The position numbers and the translations under genes were made by a program. Of a DNA stretch of 64,000 nucleotides, positions 51,842 to 61,102 are shown piece after piece; the stretch's first letter is position 1; every line of letters starts with the position of its first letter. Source of the DNA: Vibrio quintilis (GTDB lineage: Bacteria; Pseudomonadota; Gammaproteobacteria; Enterobacterales; Vibrionaceae); NCBI RefSeq assembly GCF_024529975.1, contig NZ_AP024898.1:1116001-1180000 (forward strand), given 5' to 3'. A model generated the notes under the pieces. The model did not search any database and was not told the DNA's origin. It worked only from the letters and a program-made list of their open reading frames with translations.

Positions 51842-52810
51842 GTGGTACAGGAATTCTCCCCCAGCGAACTCAAAACCATTCTCCATTCCAAACGTGCAAA
51901 TCTGTACTACCTGCAACACTGCCGGGTTCTATTTAACGCCGGGCGGGTGGAATATCTCACCGATCAGGGCAAAGAAAGCCTGTACTGGAATATTCCGATT
52001 GCCAATACTACCGTGATTATGCTCGGCACCGGAACATCCATCACACAACCAGCCATGCGGGAACTGGCCAAAGCCGGCGTATTGGTCGGGTTTTGTGGCG
52101 GCGGAGGAACGCCTTTATATGCTGCCAATGAAGTTCAGGTCGATGTTTCGTGGCTGACGCCACAATCCGAGTATCGCCCGACAGAATACCTGCAACAATG
52201 GTGCAGCTTTTGGTTTGATGATAAAAAACGCCTTGAAGCAGCAAAAATGCTCCAGCGGGAACGGCTGAAACAGATCCGTACCCACTGGCCGTCTCTGCAA
52301 GATCCTGAAACCTTTGCGATTAATACTGACCGGCTGGAAACCGCCCTGAAGCGGTTTGAAGACAATCTGGACAACTGTCATACCACGCAAGATCTGCTCT
52401 CTCTGGAAGCCACGACAACAAAAGCACTCTATAAACTGGCCTGTGATGGCGTGCAATATGGTGAATTTACCCGCTCAGAACGAGGCAACAGCACCGACAT
52501 TGCTAACCGCTTTCTCGACCACGGCAACTACCTCGCCTATGGCTTAGCTGCCACGGCCTGCTGGGTGATCGGCCAGCCTCACGGGCTGGCAGTACTGCAT
52601 GGAAAAACCCGTCGCGGCGGACTGGTGTTTGACGTGGCAGATATCATCAAAGATGCACTGGTACTGCCACAGGCATTTATCGCGGCGATGGCCGGGGATG
52701 ATGAACAGGAATTTCGCCAACGCTGTCTGAATCAGTTCCGCAAAGGGGAAGCACTGGATGTCATGATTGACACATTACAATCGGCAGCCACACAACTGGC
52801 GGCGTACTGA
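51842..52810 (+). CDS. cas1: Cas1, type I-F integrase
   Basis: 322 residues from a GTG at 51842, chosen because AAGGA lies eight bases upstream and the length fits Cas1f; a TTG 19 codons earlier is also open. Family blocks are FSPSELKTILHSKRANLYYL, YWNIPIANTTVIMLGTGTS, GVLVGFCGGGGTPLYAANEV, LTPQSEYRPTEYLQQWCSFW, YGEFTRSERG and the metal-binding LHGKTRRGGLVFDVADIIKD. With Cas2-3 it inserts new spacers. Two bases separate it from cas2-3. Confidence 0.95.
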   Translation: MVQEFSPSELKTILHSKRANLYYLQHCRVLFNAGRVEYLTDQGKESLYWNIPIANTTVIMLGTGTSITQPAMRELAKAGVLVGFCGGGGTPLYAANEVQVDVSWLTPQSEYRPTEYLQQWCSFWFDDKKRLEAAKMLQRERLKQIRTHWPSLQDPETFAINTDRLETALKRFEDNLDNCHTTQDLLSLEATTTKALYKLACDGVQYGEFTRSERGNSTDIANRFLDHGNYLAYGLAATACWVIGQPHGLAVLHGKTRRGGLVFDVADIIKDALVLPQAFIAAMAGDDEQEFRQRCLNQFRKGEALDVMIDTLQSAATQLAAY

Positions 52811-52812
52811 AA

Positions 52813-55800
52813 ATGAATGTGTTAATCATCTCTGAGTGCAGTAAACAGGCACTGACCCAAACCCGGCAAATACTCGATCAGTTTGCAGAGCGGAAAGGCC
52901 GTCGCACCTGGCAAACTCCGATAACCGCCGAAGGGCTGAAAACCCTGAGAATGCTGCTGCGCAAGCATGCCCGGCGCAACACTGCCGTTGCCTGTTACTG
53001 GATCAGGGGGAAAAATCACACAGAGCTGATGTGGACTGTGGGTAACCGGCGAAAGTTTAATGCAGACGGCACCGTACCAACCAATATCACCCAACGGGAT
53101 ATTCTGCGCAGCGGCGATGAAAACCCAATGAACAGCATTCAGGCCGCCGCCCTGATGGCAGGAATTGCCGGGCTGTTTCATGATTTTGGTAAGGCAAATC
53201 CGCTGTTTCAGGCCAAATTAGAACGCGGCAGCGGATCAGAACCTTACCGCCATGAGTGGCTCTCCTGCCAGTTGTTCATTCTGTTTGTCGGCCAGAAAAG
53301 CGATCAACAGTGGCTGGAACACCTGACCCAAATCACCGGCTCAGAAAATATCAGCTTCCCTGCAAGTTTTGATGCCGAAAACCTGACAGGTTTTCATTCC
53401 CTGCCAACCGTTGCAAAAGCGGTCGCCTGGCTGATTCTGACGCATCACCGGTTACTTTACGATCACAGCGAACAACAACATGCCTTTGATCAGGTGGACA
53501 GTTGGCTTGAAAACACACCAGACGTCAAATGGAATGCACTCAATCATCGAAAATTTACCGACGCGGAGAAGAAACTGTGCCTGACTTTCCCTGCCGGCAC
53601 CCCCATTCAAAGCCGGACCTGGCGGCGCAAAGCGGCGGCGCTGGCAAAACGGGCACTCAATACGCCAAAACTCTCACACTATGCCACGATTGATCAGCCC
53701 TTTCCCCTGCATATTGCCCGGCTGACACTCATGCTGTCCGACCACTGCTATTCGGCCGGACCGGTAACATTGCACTGGCAGGACAGCCACTATCCCGTCA
53801 TAGCCAATACAGACCGTAAAACCGGGCAAGCCAAACAACAGCTGGATGAACATTGTGTCGGCGTCGCCCATCATGCTTACCTGCTGACGCGCATTCTGCC
53901 CCGGTTACGTTCGACGCTGCCTTCCCTGCCACCGATGAAAAAGATGAGACAACCCGGTACTTTGCCTCAGTTTCGCTGGCAGTATCACGCTTACCGGGAA
54001 GCCGAAGGTCTGGCAGAGTTATCACGGCAGGCAGGTTTTTTTGGCGTCAATATGGCCTCCACCGGCAAGGGAAAAACCTTCGCCAATGCCAGAATTATGG
54101 CCGCGTTATCAGACCCGCAACAAGGCTGTCGTTTCAGTGTCGCACTGGGGCTGCGCACGCTGACGCTGCAAACGGGTGACGCATTACGTCAGAAACTGAA
54201 TCTGGAACAAGAAACCATTGCGGTACAAATTGGTTCTCAGGCCGTGCGCGATCTCTATGATCACCAAAAGCAACCGGAGATGCAGGTTGGAAATCACGGT
54301 AGTGAGTCATCCGGCGCCTTTGATGAACTCCCTGAAGTGATTTACGACGGAGAAATCGACAACCTTTATCTCAGTGAATGGCTGAAAGCCAGAGGCAACG
54401 CGCACAAACTGGTGAGTGCACCGGTTCTGGTCAGCACGGTTGATCACCTGATCACCGCTTCAGAAGGCATTCGCGGCGGGCAGCAAATCGCACCATTACT
54501 GCGCCTGCTGACCAGTGACTTGGTTTTGGATGAACCGGATGATTTCTCGCTGGAAGATGACCCGGCGCTGGGGCGTCTGATCTGGTTTGCCGGGCTGATG
54601 GGCTCACGCGTATTACTTTCATCTGCCACGCTAACCCCGGCACTGGTGACCCATCTGTTTGCCTGCTATCAACAAGGGCGGCAGGCATTCAACCGGGTCA
54701 CCGGGGAGCAGAGCACACCCGCGATTCCCTGCGCATGGTTTGATGAATTCAGCACTCGTTCAGCGCAATGCGGTGATGAACAAGCATTCAAAACAGCGCA
54801 TCAAAGTTATGTTGATCACCGGATTGAGCAGCTTAAGCAACACGCACTACCGCTCCACTTACCCCGGTGGCTGACACTCAAATCAGTCAGTGACAAAGAA
54901 ATCTCTCCCGCAGCACACATGGCACATACCATTTATCAGGGCATCTGTGAGCTTTCTGCGGCGCACAAAACACGCCATCCAACACAAACGCAGACGGTTT
55001 CCTGCGGCATGGTCAGAATGGCAAATATCGAGCCGCTGGTTGCCATTGCCCGGCAGCTTTCTGAATTGCCTGCACCCGATAACTGCCGGATTCAGTACTG
55101 TGTTTATCACAGCCAGCTGCCACTGGCACTGCGGGCTTATCTGGAACACCGCCTTGATCGCCTGCTTCAGCGCAATGCTGATGCGCCGCAAGCCCTGTTT
55201 GAGAATGAAGAGGTGAAACAGGCATTGCTTGAGCATCAGGAGCAACATCATATTTTTGTTGTTCTCGCCTCTCCGGTGATAGAAGTCGGACGGGATCTGG
55301 ATTTCGACTGGGCGATTCTTGAGCCCAGCTCACTTCGATCATGGATTCAGGCCGCAGGCCGGGTTCAACGCCATCGCCGGATGGTGCCGCAACAGGCCAA
55401 TATTTATCTGCTCAACCGTAATTATCGTGCATTCACCCGGCAAAATCTGGCGTATACCAAACCGGGATACGAAACAGACCGATCATTTCAGATCACCGGC
55501 AATGGCAATGCCGTGAACTGTCTCAGACTAGCTGAACATGATCTGGCCGCTCAGGTGGATCTGACCACACTTACGCCACTAACCGCGGTTCCCCGCTTAA
55601 TGGCACCGCCACTGAAAGCACTCCTTGATGTGCCCGATTATCATCTGCCGTGGCGGCCAAAAAGCTGGCTGACCCTCGAACATGCCGCCACCATGCTCTC
55701 ACTCAACAGTGATTTACGGCCCTGGTGGCAACATCAGCATGCGCATCTGTTTGGCCAGTTTCAGCGGCAAACCCGCTTCCGGAAAAGCCGGCCAACCGTC

Positions 55801-56130
55801 GATTATCTGATGATTCCTGATGAAGAGAGCGGCGCTCTAAGGCTACAGGAGTTTGACTCACAGGATCAGCAATGGAAAGAGACCGTTCAGCTGAAACCCT
55901 GGCAACAAACAGGAACGACACCGGACAATTCTGCCCGTGGCATCAGCTTTTGGGGAACCGCACCACTGACGGACATCATCGATTCGCTTGCCGATCAGTT
56001 TGAGCTGAGCACGTTGGAGGCGTATCAACGCTTTTCCCGCATCACACTTGATAAGCCCGGTAACAAAACAGCAGGCAAGCCATGGTTTATCGACCCGGTG
56101 TTTGGGGTATTTCGTGGCAGGGAAATGTAA
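52813..56130 (+). CDS. cas3: Cas2-Cas3 fusion, type I-F
   Basis: 1105 residues. The N-terminal Cas2 domain covers about 1-95 (MNVLIISECSKQALTQTRQI). The HD nuclease motif is LFHDFGK (His123-Asp124). The helicase part has STGKGKT near 416, LVLDEPDD near 573, SSAT, SPVIEVGRDLDFDWA and QAAGRVQRHRR near 845. Length and order match type I-F. It degrades target DNA and supports spacer acquisition with Cas1. A terminator follows directly. Confidence 0.97.
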   Translation: MNVLIISECSKQALTQTRQILDQFAERKGRRTWQTPITAEGLKTLRMLLRKHARRNTAVACYWIRGKNHTELMWTVGNRRKFNADGTVPTNITQRDILRSGDENPMNSIQAAALMAGIAGLFHDFGKANPLFQAKLERGSGSEPYRHEWLSCQLFILFVGQKSDQQWLEHLTQITGSENISFPASFDAENLTGFHSLPTVAKAVAWLILTHHRLLYDHSEQQHAFDQVDSWLENTPDVKWNALNHRKFTDAEKKLCLTFPAGTPIQSRTWRRKAAALAKRALNTPKLSHYATIDQPFPLHIARLTLMLSDHCYSAGPVTLHWQDSHYPVIANTDRKTGQAKQQLDEHCVGVAHHAYLLTRILPRLRSTLPSLPPMKKMRQPGTLPQFRWQYHAYREAEGLAELSRQAGFFGVNMASTGKGKTFANARIMAALSDPQQGCRFSVALGLRTLTLQTGDALRQKLNLEQETIAVQIGSQAVRDLYDHQKQPEMQVGNHGSESSGAFDELPEVIYDGEIDNLYLSEWLKARGNAHKLVSAPVLVSTVDHLITASEGIRGGQQIAPLLRLLTSDLVLDEPDDFSLEDDPALGRLIWFAGLMGSRVLLSSATLTPALVTHLFACYQQGRQAFNRVTGEQSTPAIPCAWFDEFSTRSAQCGDEQAFKTAHQSYVDHRIEQLKQHALPLHLPRWLTLKSVSDKEISPAAHMAHTIYQGICELSAAHKTRHPTQTQTVSCGMVRMANIEPLVAIARQLSELPAPDNCRIQYCVYHSQLPLALRAYLEHRLDRLLQRNADAPQALFENEEVKQALLEHQEQHHIFVVLASPVIEVGRDLDFDWAILEPSSLRSWIQAAGRVQRHRRMVPQQANIYLLNRNYRAFTRQNLAYTKPGYETDRSFQITGNGNAVNCLRLAEHDLAAQVDLTTLTPLTAVPRLMAPPLKALLDVPDYHLPWRPKSWLTLEHAATMLSLNSDLRPWWQHQHAHLFGQFQRQTRFRKSRPTVDYLMIPDEESGALRLQEFDSQDQQWKETVQLKPWQQTGTTPDNSARGISFWGTAPLTDIIDSLADQFELSTLEAYQRFSRITLDKPGNKTAGKPWFIDPVFGVFRGREM

Positions 56131-56153
56131 AAACCCGCCGAAGCGGGTTTTTG
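56131..56153. terminator. terminator between cas2-3 and the ψ-repeat RNA gene
   Basis: AAAAACCCGC / GCGGGTTTTT around CGAA. It ends cas2-3 on the plus strand and would also end a minus-strand transcript coming through 56221-56154. Confidence 0.9.
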
Positions 56154-56221
56154 GAGCTGCCTGTTCGGCAGTTAATTCATTACTATATCGTAATATTTTC
56201 TAAGCTGCCTATACGGCAGTT
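56131..56221 (-). ncRNA. CreR/CreA-like regulatory crRNA gene with two degenerate repeats
   Basis: Minus strand. The first degenerate repeat (56224-56197) keeps the last 24 bases of the array 1 repeat exactly, including loop GTATA. A 20-nt spacer (56196-56177) and a second, more degenerate repeat (56176-56149; loop GAACA, intact CTGCC/GGCAG) follow, then a terminator. A promoter TTGACA-16-TAAGAT lies at 56255-56228, which places the start near 56221, at the first repeat. The spacer begins ATATTACGATA; the same 11 bases, preceded by CC, occur on this strand at 56289-56277. It is 12 nt shorter than normal spacers. Confidence 0.8.
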
Positions 56222-56227
56222 GCCAGA

Positions 56228-56255
56228 ATCTTACCTTTCATTTTGATCTTGTCAA
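56228..56255 (-). promoter_or_regulatory. promoter of the ψ-repeat RNA
   Basis: Perfect -35 TTGACA (56255-56250), 16 bases, then -10 TAAGAT (56233-56228). It points at the degenerate repeats and diverges from the cas8f promoter. Confidence 0.65.
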
Positions 56256-56276
56256 TGAAGCAGATTTTTAAATTCT

Positions 56277-56317
56277 TATCGTAATATGGTTGAATTTATG
56301 AAGCACAGCGATATAAT
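56277..56317 (+). promoter_or_regulatory. cas8f-operon promoter with abutting crRNA-like target site
   Basis: -35 TTGAAT (56290-56295), 16 bases, -10 TATAAT (56312-56317). Just upstream, 56277-56287 is the complement of the first 11 bases of the ψ-repeat spacer, and GG at 56288-56289 is the CC PAM on the other strand, touching the -35 box. Binding of a type I-F complex here should block the promoter. Confidence 0.7.
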
Positions 56318-56352
56318 CATAATCAACAAGAAACATATGAAAGGATGTTTCT

Positions 56353-56514
56353 ATGGAAACGTTTTTAATAAAATGTCTTGAAAAAATGTGGATATTGATA
56401 AAAGCAAAAGGAAATCAATTCAATAATACACACAAAAGATTCTATTTAAATTTCCATAAAATAAAAATATTACTGATTTTTATTCATCTGATTCGTAAAT
56501 ACTTTGACAACTAA
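56353..56514 (+). CDS. 53-aa small basic hydrophobic protein, first gene of the cas8f operon
   Basis: Starts ATG at 56353 with AAAGGA seven bases upstream and ends at 56514, nine bases before cas8f-cas5f, whose ribosome site overlaps the stop. Begins METFLIKCLEKMWILIKAKG; a hydrophobic stretch ILLIFIHLI lies near the end. About ten basic and three acidic residues. Five of eight Ile codons are ATA, rare in the neighbouring genes. No homology recognised. It is either a leader peptide coupled to the cas gene, a CreT-like toxin under ψ-repeat control, or chance. Confidence 0.5.
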   Translation: METFLIKCLEKMWILIKAKGNQFNNTHKRFYLNFHKIKILLIFIHLIRKYFDN

Positions 56515-56523
56515 AGGAATATA

Positions 56524-58881
56524 ATGATTTCTGATCAAATCCGCGCCTATATTCAGTCCCGTTTTGAGGCCAAGCGGGACACGGAAGACAAGGCATTTGA
56601 TAAAAAGCGGTCGGCTGCCACCTCGCCCTCCGACCTCGATGCCGTTGAAGCGGCCTACACTGAAAAAATTGCCCGGCTTATCCATGATTACACGCCTGCC
56701 GTCTGGCTGGACAGCGCCGCCAAACGCGCCAAACAGATCAGCATGGCCACCCATGTGATCAAGCTGGTCAACAGCAGTGCCAAAGGCACCAGCCTGATTG
56801 CCGGTGAAAGCCGCCATGACCCGCATTATCTGGATACCAGCGCATTAGAAAACCCGGTGAAAGATGTGTCGGGCAATGCGGCAAGCCTTGATGTGGCCGG
56901 GCTGCTGCAACTGACAGAAGATTCAGGCAAGTCTCTGCTGAACTACCTGCAAGCCAATGACTTTTCTCCCCTCGCGCCATTTACCGTTGATGAAACGCAG
57001 TTGCAAAGCTGGGGGCAAGGTCTGAAACAGGCATTAGAGGATCAGGCGCCCGCCAGCCATACACTGGGCAAACAGGTTTATTTTCCTGTCGCTGACGGAA
57101 CCTATCACCTGCTGGCCGTTCTGCCCTCCTCCGCCCTGATACAAACAATTGATGAAACCATTCAGCATTGCCGCTTCAGTCAGGCGATGAAAGAAGCCAG
57201 AGATGCTAAAAAAGCCAACCATCTTTATCCGGATCCGGTAGTTACGTACCCCAATCTGGCTTTAATGACTGCCGGAGGTTCCAAACCTCAGAATATTTCC
57301 CAGCTCAACTCACAACGTCGCGGAAGATGCTACCTGCTACCAGCCACACCGCCCAAATTACGGGAAAAACTGCTGCCGCCACTGCATGTGGAGAGCCTGT
57401 TTCATCATGGTGCGGTCTTAACTGCAACCCGTCCAATCATTAAGGAAATGGTGACTCATCTGAAAGAGATGCACCAAAACAACGTTGACAGCACGCTGCC
57501 GCACCGGGACAAAATACGCGATTATATCGACCAAACCATTGATGCCATCTCCGGTATCGTCGGCCAGTGGCAGCGCCTGCCAGCGGGTTGGAGTGATGAA
57601 GCTGAAACCCTCTGGCCGGAACACAAACGCTGGGCAGATCCAAACCATCCGGAATGGGATATTCATGATAAAAGCTGGCACAAAGCGCTGCCAAAACAAT
57701 TTGCTCAATGGCTGAATGATGTTTTGAATGGCTATAGCGCCAAATCATTTCTCTTTGCCGGGGGCGATCAAAGCTACTGGAAAAAGTTTTTCAAACAGTG
57801 GCGGGATCAGTTCCGGTTCGATAGTTTCACTGGTCTGAGCATAGCTTCAGACGCTGAGCCGGACGAAGCAGAACAGCAACAGAGTCAGACAGCACCCAAA
57901 CAAACCAGCAACTCTTACGCCAACAGTTCGAACGCTAACAGCACGCAGGGAAATACGGGTGAAACCTATCTGGTGCTGAAGCGTATTCAGGTCACGCAGG
58001 CCAATGCCGTCGGCGGGCTGACTTACGGCTTCCCGGCCATCACCCATTTTCTCGGTTATGTCCATGCCTTGTCCCGCAAACTGTCTGCCGCACACGGCAT
58101 CACCCTGTCAGCCACCAGTGTGGTCTGCCATCATCATCAGATTCATGCCTACAGAGCTGCCGGTTACGAGCCTTATATTTTTGCCCAAACCCGCAACCCG
58201 TTAACCCATGAGGGAAAAACCGCTCCTATCAATGAAGAAGGCAAAATGAACATGACGGTTTCTCTGGTGATCCGGGCACAGGGGCTGAACCTGATCAATG
58301 ATGAGCAACACCGTGATCAGTGTAAAGCTATCCAACAACTGGCAGAAAGACACCGTTTAGCCGGTGGCAAAATTACGTCCATCGACGGCTGTTACATCAC
58401 CACACACCATGAGCCGGTAAAAGTCTTCCGGCCGTTAATGCCGGGCACGATTCTGGTGGACCGGGCCCCATTACTGGCAACAGAAGCCCCCGATCCGACG
58501 CAAACTCTCAAGCGATGGCTGAAAGTCTCCTCTCTGACCTATGTTTCAAAACAGGTGCCGGTGAAAGAAAACAGTGAAGAGACCCAAATTGACTGGCAAC
58601 AAATTGATAAAAACAAAGGTTGGCTGGTGCCCTTCATGGTCGGCTATAAACAGATCAGCCCTCTTTATCCGGCCGGTGAAGTGGCGAACATGCGCGACCT
58701 CAATACGCCGGTCAGCTTTGTTGAACCGATTCACAGTATCGCTGAATGGATCAGAAGACCCAGCCGGATAGAAACACTCGGCAGTGTCATGTGGTGCTAC
58801 CACGATGACGCACCTTTTTATGCCTGCCGCAGCGAGCAAGCGCAAACCCTCTCCTCCGACGACCTGATTGATATTATTTAA
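56524..58881 (+). CDS. cas8f-cas5f: fused Cas8f-Cas5f (Csy1-Csy2), type I-F effector subunits
   Basis: 785 residues, about the sum of Csy1 and Csy2. Residues 1-440 are Csy1/Cas8f-like ([40 protein letters not shown], then [20 protein letters not shown]). A Gln/Ser/Asn-rich linker of about 40 residues follows (441-479). Residues 480-785 are Csy2/Cas5f-like from [20 protein letters not shown], with [18 protein letters not shown] and the terminal [11 protein letters not shown]. The large and small foot of the crRNA complex, which recognises the PAM and holds the 5' handle, is thus one polypeptide. The frame through the linker is clean. Confidence 0.92.
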   Translation: MISDQIRAYIQSRFEAKRDTEDKAFDKKRSAATSPSDLDAVEAAYTEKIARLIHDYTPAVWLDSAAKRAKQISMATHVIKLVNSSAKGTSLIAGESRHDPHYLDTSALENPVKDVSGNAASLDVAGLLQLTEDSGKSLLNYLQANDFSPLAPFTVDETQLQSWGQGLKQALEDQAPASHTLGKQVYFPVADGTYHLLAVLPSSALIQTIDETIQHCRFSQAMKEARDAKKANHLYPDPVVTYPNLALMTAGGSKPQNISQLNSQRRGRCYLLPATPPKLREKLLPPLHVESLFHHGAVLTATRPIIKEMVTHLKEMHQNNVDSTLPHRDKIRDYIDQTIDAISGIVGQWQRLPAGWSDEAETLWPEHKRWADPNHPEWDIHDKSWHKALPKQFAQWLNDVLNGYSAKSFLFAGGDQSYWKKFFKQWRDQFRFDSFTGLSIASDAEPDEAEQQQSQTAPKQTSNSYANSSNANSTQGNTGETYLVLKRIQVTQANAVGGLTYGFPAITHFLGYVHALSRKLSAAHGITLSATSVVCHHHQIHAYRAAGYEPYIFAQTRNPLTHEGKTAPINEEGKMNMTVSLVIRAQGLNLINDEQHRDQCKAIQQLAERHRLAGGKITSIDGCYITTHHEPVKVFRPLMPGTILVDRAPLLATEAPDPTQTLKRWLKVSSLTYVSKQVPVKENSEETQIDWQQIDKNKGWLVPFMVGYKQISPLYPAGEVANMRDLNTPVSFVEPIHSIAEWIRRPSRIETLGSVMWCYHDDAPFYACRSEQAQTLSSDDLIDII

Positions 58882-58894
58882 CAAGGATTTTTCC

Positions 58895-59896
58895 ATGAGC
58901 AAATTACAAACGCCTTCTGTCCTCGCATTTGAATCTAAATTAGCCTGCTCCGATGCCAAATTTGAAGCCGGTTTATGGTCAGATAAAAACACCAATACCG
59001 AATGGAAGCCGGTTGCTGTGACCGAAAAATCAGTTCGCGGCACCATTTCAAACCGTTTGAAAGGTGCCAAAGCCAGTAAGCTGGATGCAGAAATCGAAAA
59101 TGCCAACCTGCAAACGGTCGATACCGCCGCGCTGCCCTTCGATACCGACACCCTGAAAGTGACTTTTACCCTGCGGGTATTGGGTGATTTATCCACGCCA
59201 TCCACCTGTAACGGTCCTGAATACCAATCCACACTGGCTGGTAAAATCCACCAATATGTCACTGAGTACGGTTTTCAGACACTGAGTCTCCGCTATGCAG
59301 CGAACCTTGCCAATGGCCGTTTTTTGTGGCGCAACCGGGTGGGTGCCGAGGCGATTGAAGTTCGTATCCATCATCAGGAGCAAACATGGACGTTTAACGC
59401 CTATGATTTCAATCTGAAATCGTTCGATCAGCCCACAGAAGCGGTTCAAACCATTGCCGGAGTTATTGAGCAGGGATTACTGGGAGAACAGGCAACGCTG
59501 CTGACCATCGAAGCGTTTGTTCAGTTTGGTGCCGGGCAGACGGTCTATCCGTCTCAGGAGCTGGTTTTAAATGCCGGGAGTACCAATAAGAAAAGTAAAG
59601 AGCTCTATTCACTGAGTGAAAGCATTGATCGTCAGGCCGCCATGCATTCACAGAAAATCGGCAATGCCCTGCGCACTATCGACACCTGGTATCCACAAGC
59701 GGATGAATCCGGATCAATTGCCATCGAACCTTATGGCAGTGTCACCAACCGGGGGATTGCTTACCGCAAACCCAAAGAGAAAACGGATTTCTACACCCTG
59801 CTGGATCAGTGGATGCTGAAAGATAAAACGCCCACAGAAGCAGAGCAGCACTACATCATGGCCATGCTGATTCGTGGTGGCGTATTCGGAGCGTAA
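58895..59896 (+). CDS. cas7f: Cas7f (Csy3) backbone subunit
   Basis: 333 residues from [27 protein letters not shown] lies ahead and nine open codons upstream are not used. Csy3 pattern: [68 protein letters not shown] block and [11 protein letters not shown]. Several copies line the crRNA spacer, each covering six nucleotides. Thirteen bases after the fusion gene, two before cas6f. Confidence 0.95.
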   Translation: MSKLQTPSVLAFESKLACSDAKFEAGLWSDKNTNTEWKPVAVTEKSVRGTISNRLKGAKASKLDAEIENANLQTVDTAALPFDTDTLKVTFTLRVLGDLSTPSTCNGPEYQSTLAGKIHQYVTEYGFQTLSLRYAANLANGRFLWRNRVGAEAIEVRIHHQEQTWTFNAYDFNLKSFDQPTEAVQTIAGVIEQGLLGEQATLLTIEAFVQFGAGQTVYPSQELVLNAGSTNKKSKELYSLSESIDRQAAMHSQKIGNALRTIDTWYPQADESGSIAIEPYGSVTNRGIAYRKPKEKTDFYTLLDQWMLKDKTPTEAEQHYIMAMLIRGGVFGA

Positions 59897-59898
59897 AG

Positions 59899-60495
59899 AT
59901 GGACTATTATCTTGATATACGGGTCGAGCCGGATCTGGAAGTGACCGCACCGGCACTGCTCAATAATCTGTTTGCCAAGTTCCACCGGTTTATGGCGCAG
60001 TCGGTTGCCGGTGAAGTTGCGGTCAGTTTTCCGGAATATGGTCGCCGTGAGCAAAGCCGGAGCAAACCCGGAAAACCGACAGCACCGACCGCAGGCCGGG
60101 TATTGCGGTTGCATGGCTCGCAGACCGCGTTGGATCATTTGATGACCTTGCCGTGGCTCAAAGGGTTACGTGACTACACGCAGATCAGCGATTTACTGCC
60201 GGTGCCGAAAAATATTGAAGGCTACCGGACAGTTTACCGGGTGCAAAAGAAAAGCCCGCATAATCTGCGCAAACGAGCGGTTGCCAAAGGCAGAATGACG
60301 GAAGCCGAAGCATGGCAAAAGATCCCGGATGAGAATCAGCAAGTGCTGAAACTGCCTTATCTGCAGTTACAAAGTCTCTCCAATCATCAGGTGATGCGGA
60401 TTTTTATTGCACTGGGGGAATTACAACGCGAGCCGGTTGACGGGATATTTTCCAGTTATGGGTTGAGCCGTGAGGCAACCGTGCCGTGGTTTTAG
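59899..60495 (+). CDS. cas6f: Cas6f (Csy4) crRNA endonuclease
   Basis: 198 residues. MDYYLDIRVEPD opens the protein; the catalytic His is His29 in FAKFHRFM, as in Csy4. An Arg/Lys-rich helix (SPHNLRKRAVAKGRM) binds the repeat hairpin, and the C-terminus SSYGLSREATVPWF is typical. It cuts the repeats on the 3' side of the CTGCC/GGCAG hairpin and should also process the ψ-repeat transcript. Confidence 0.95.
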   Translation: MDYYLDIRVEPDLEVTAPALLNNLFAKFHRFMAQSVAGEVAVSFPEYGRREQSRSKPGKPTAPTAGRVLRLHGSQTALDHLMTLPWLKGLRDYTQISDLLPVPKNIEGYRTVYRVQKKSPHNLRKRAVAKGRMTEAEAWQKIPDENQQVLKLPYLQLQSLSNHQVMRIFIALGELQREPVDGIFSSYGLSREATVPWF

Positions 60496-60517
60496 GTTTC
60501 CCGGAGAAGTAACAACA

Positions 60518-60568
60518 CTGAAGCCGGAGAACGCAGAATAAAATCTCCCGGCTTCAGACCCTTTTTTT
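60518..60568 (+). terminator. terminator after cas6f
   Basis: Stem CTGAAGCCGG (60518-60527) / CCGGCTTCAG (60548-60557) then ACCCTTTTTTT. It overlaps the start of the array 3 leader, so array 3 is likely transcribed from its own leader. Confidence 0.8.
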
Positions 60569-60687
60569 CAGCCCCTCGTAACTCATTGATTTTATATACC
60601 CAAAATCAGGCACTCAGAAAAAGGGTTTTTGCGAAATTTTCAGCCGCAGCCCTGTTGCATTCTGGCCTGAGTCACTATAATGCAACG
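60560..60687 (+). promoter_or_regulatory. leader of CRISPR array 3
   Basis: Similar to the leaders of arrays 1 and 2 but more diverged (CTATAATG in place of CTATACTG, TTTTTGCGAAATTTTC). It lacks the upstream flanking element. Confidence 0.8.
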
Positions 60688-61075
60688 GTTCACTGCCGGA
60701 TAGGCAGCTTAGAAAGTTATCTGCAGACAGCCATTCATCATGCAAATGTTCACTGCCGGATAGGCAGCTTAGAAATCATAGTCCAAACTACCAGGATACC
60801 AATCTTCGTTCACTGCCGGATAGGCAGCTTAGAAAGTTGTAACCATTGACCTGGTTTCCTTCCCACAGTTCACTGCCGGATAGGCAGCTTAGAAAGGTCT
60901 CGACAGCTCAAACCATTATTCAGAGGTGTTCACTGCCGGATAGGCAGCTTAGAAATCCATTAATGCGGTCTGCTCCTGACCGCTGTTGTTCACTGCCGGA
61001 TAGGCAGCTTAGAAAGGCAGAATCATCAATATCAGTTACAACCGGAGGTTCACTGCCGGATAGGCAGCTTCGGAA
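60688..61075 (+). CRISPR. CRISPR array 3, type I-F, six spacers
   Basis: Seven 28-bp repeats at 60688, 60748, 60808, 60868, 60928, 60988 and 61048 with 32-nt spacers. All repeats carry loop GGATA; the last ends CTTCGGAA instead of CTTAGAAA. Leader on the left, same strand as the cas genes. Confidence 0.98.
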
Positions 61076-61102
61076 TATTTTCAGACCGGGAAGAGATAGA
61101 CC

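Noticed and set aside
56149..56224. Ordinary fourth CRISPR array
   Set aside because: Only two degenerate repeats, a 20-nt spacer instead of 32, no leader copy, and its own promoter starts at the first repeat.
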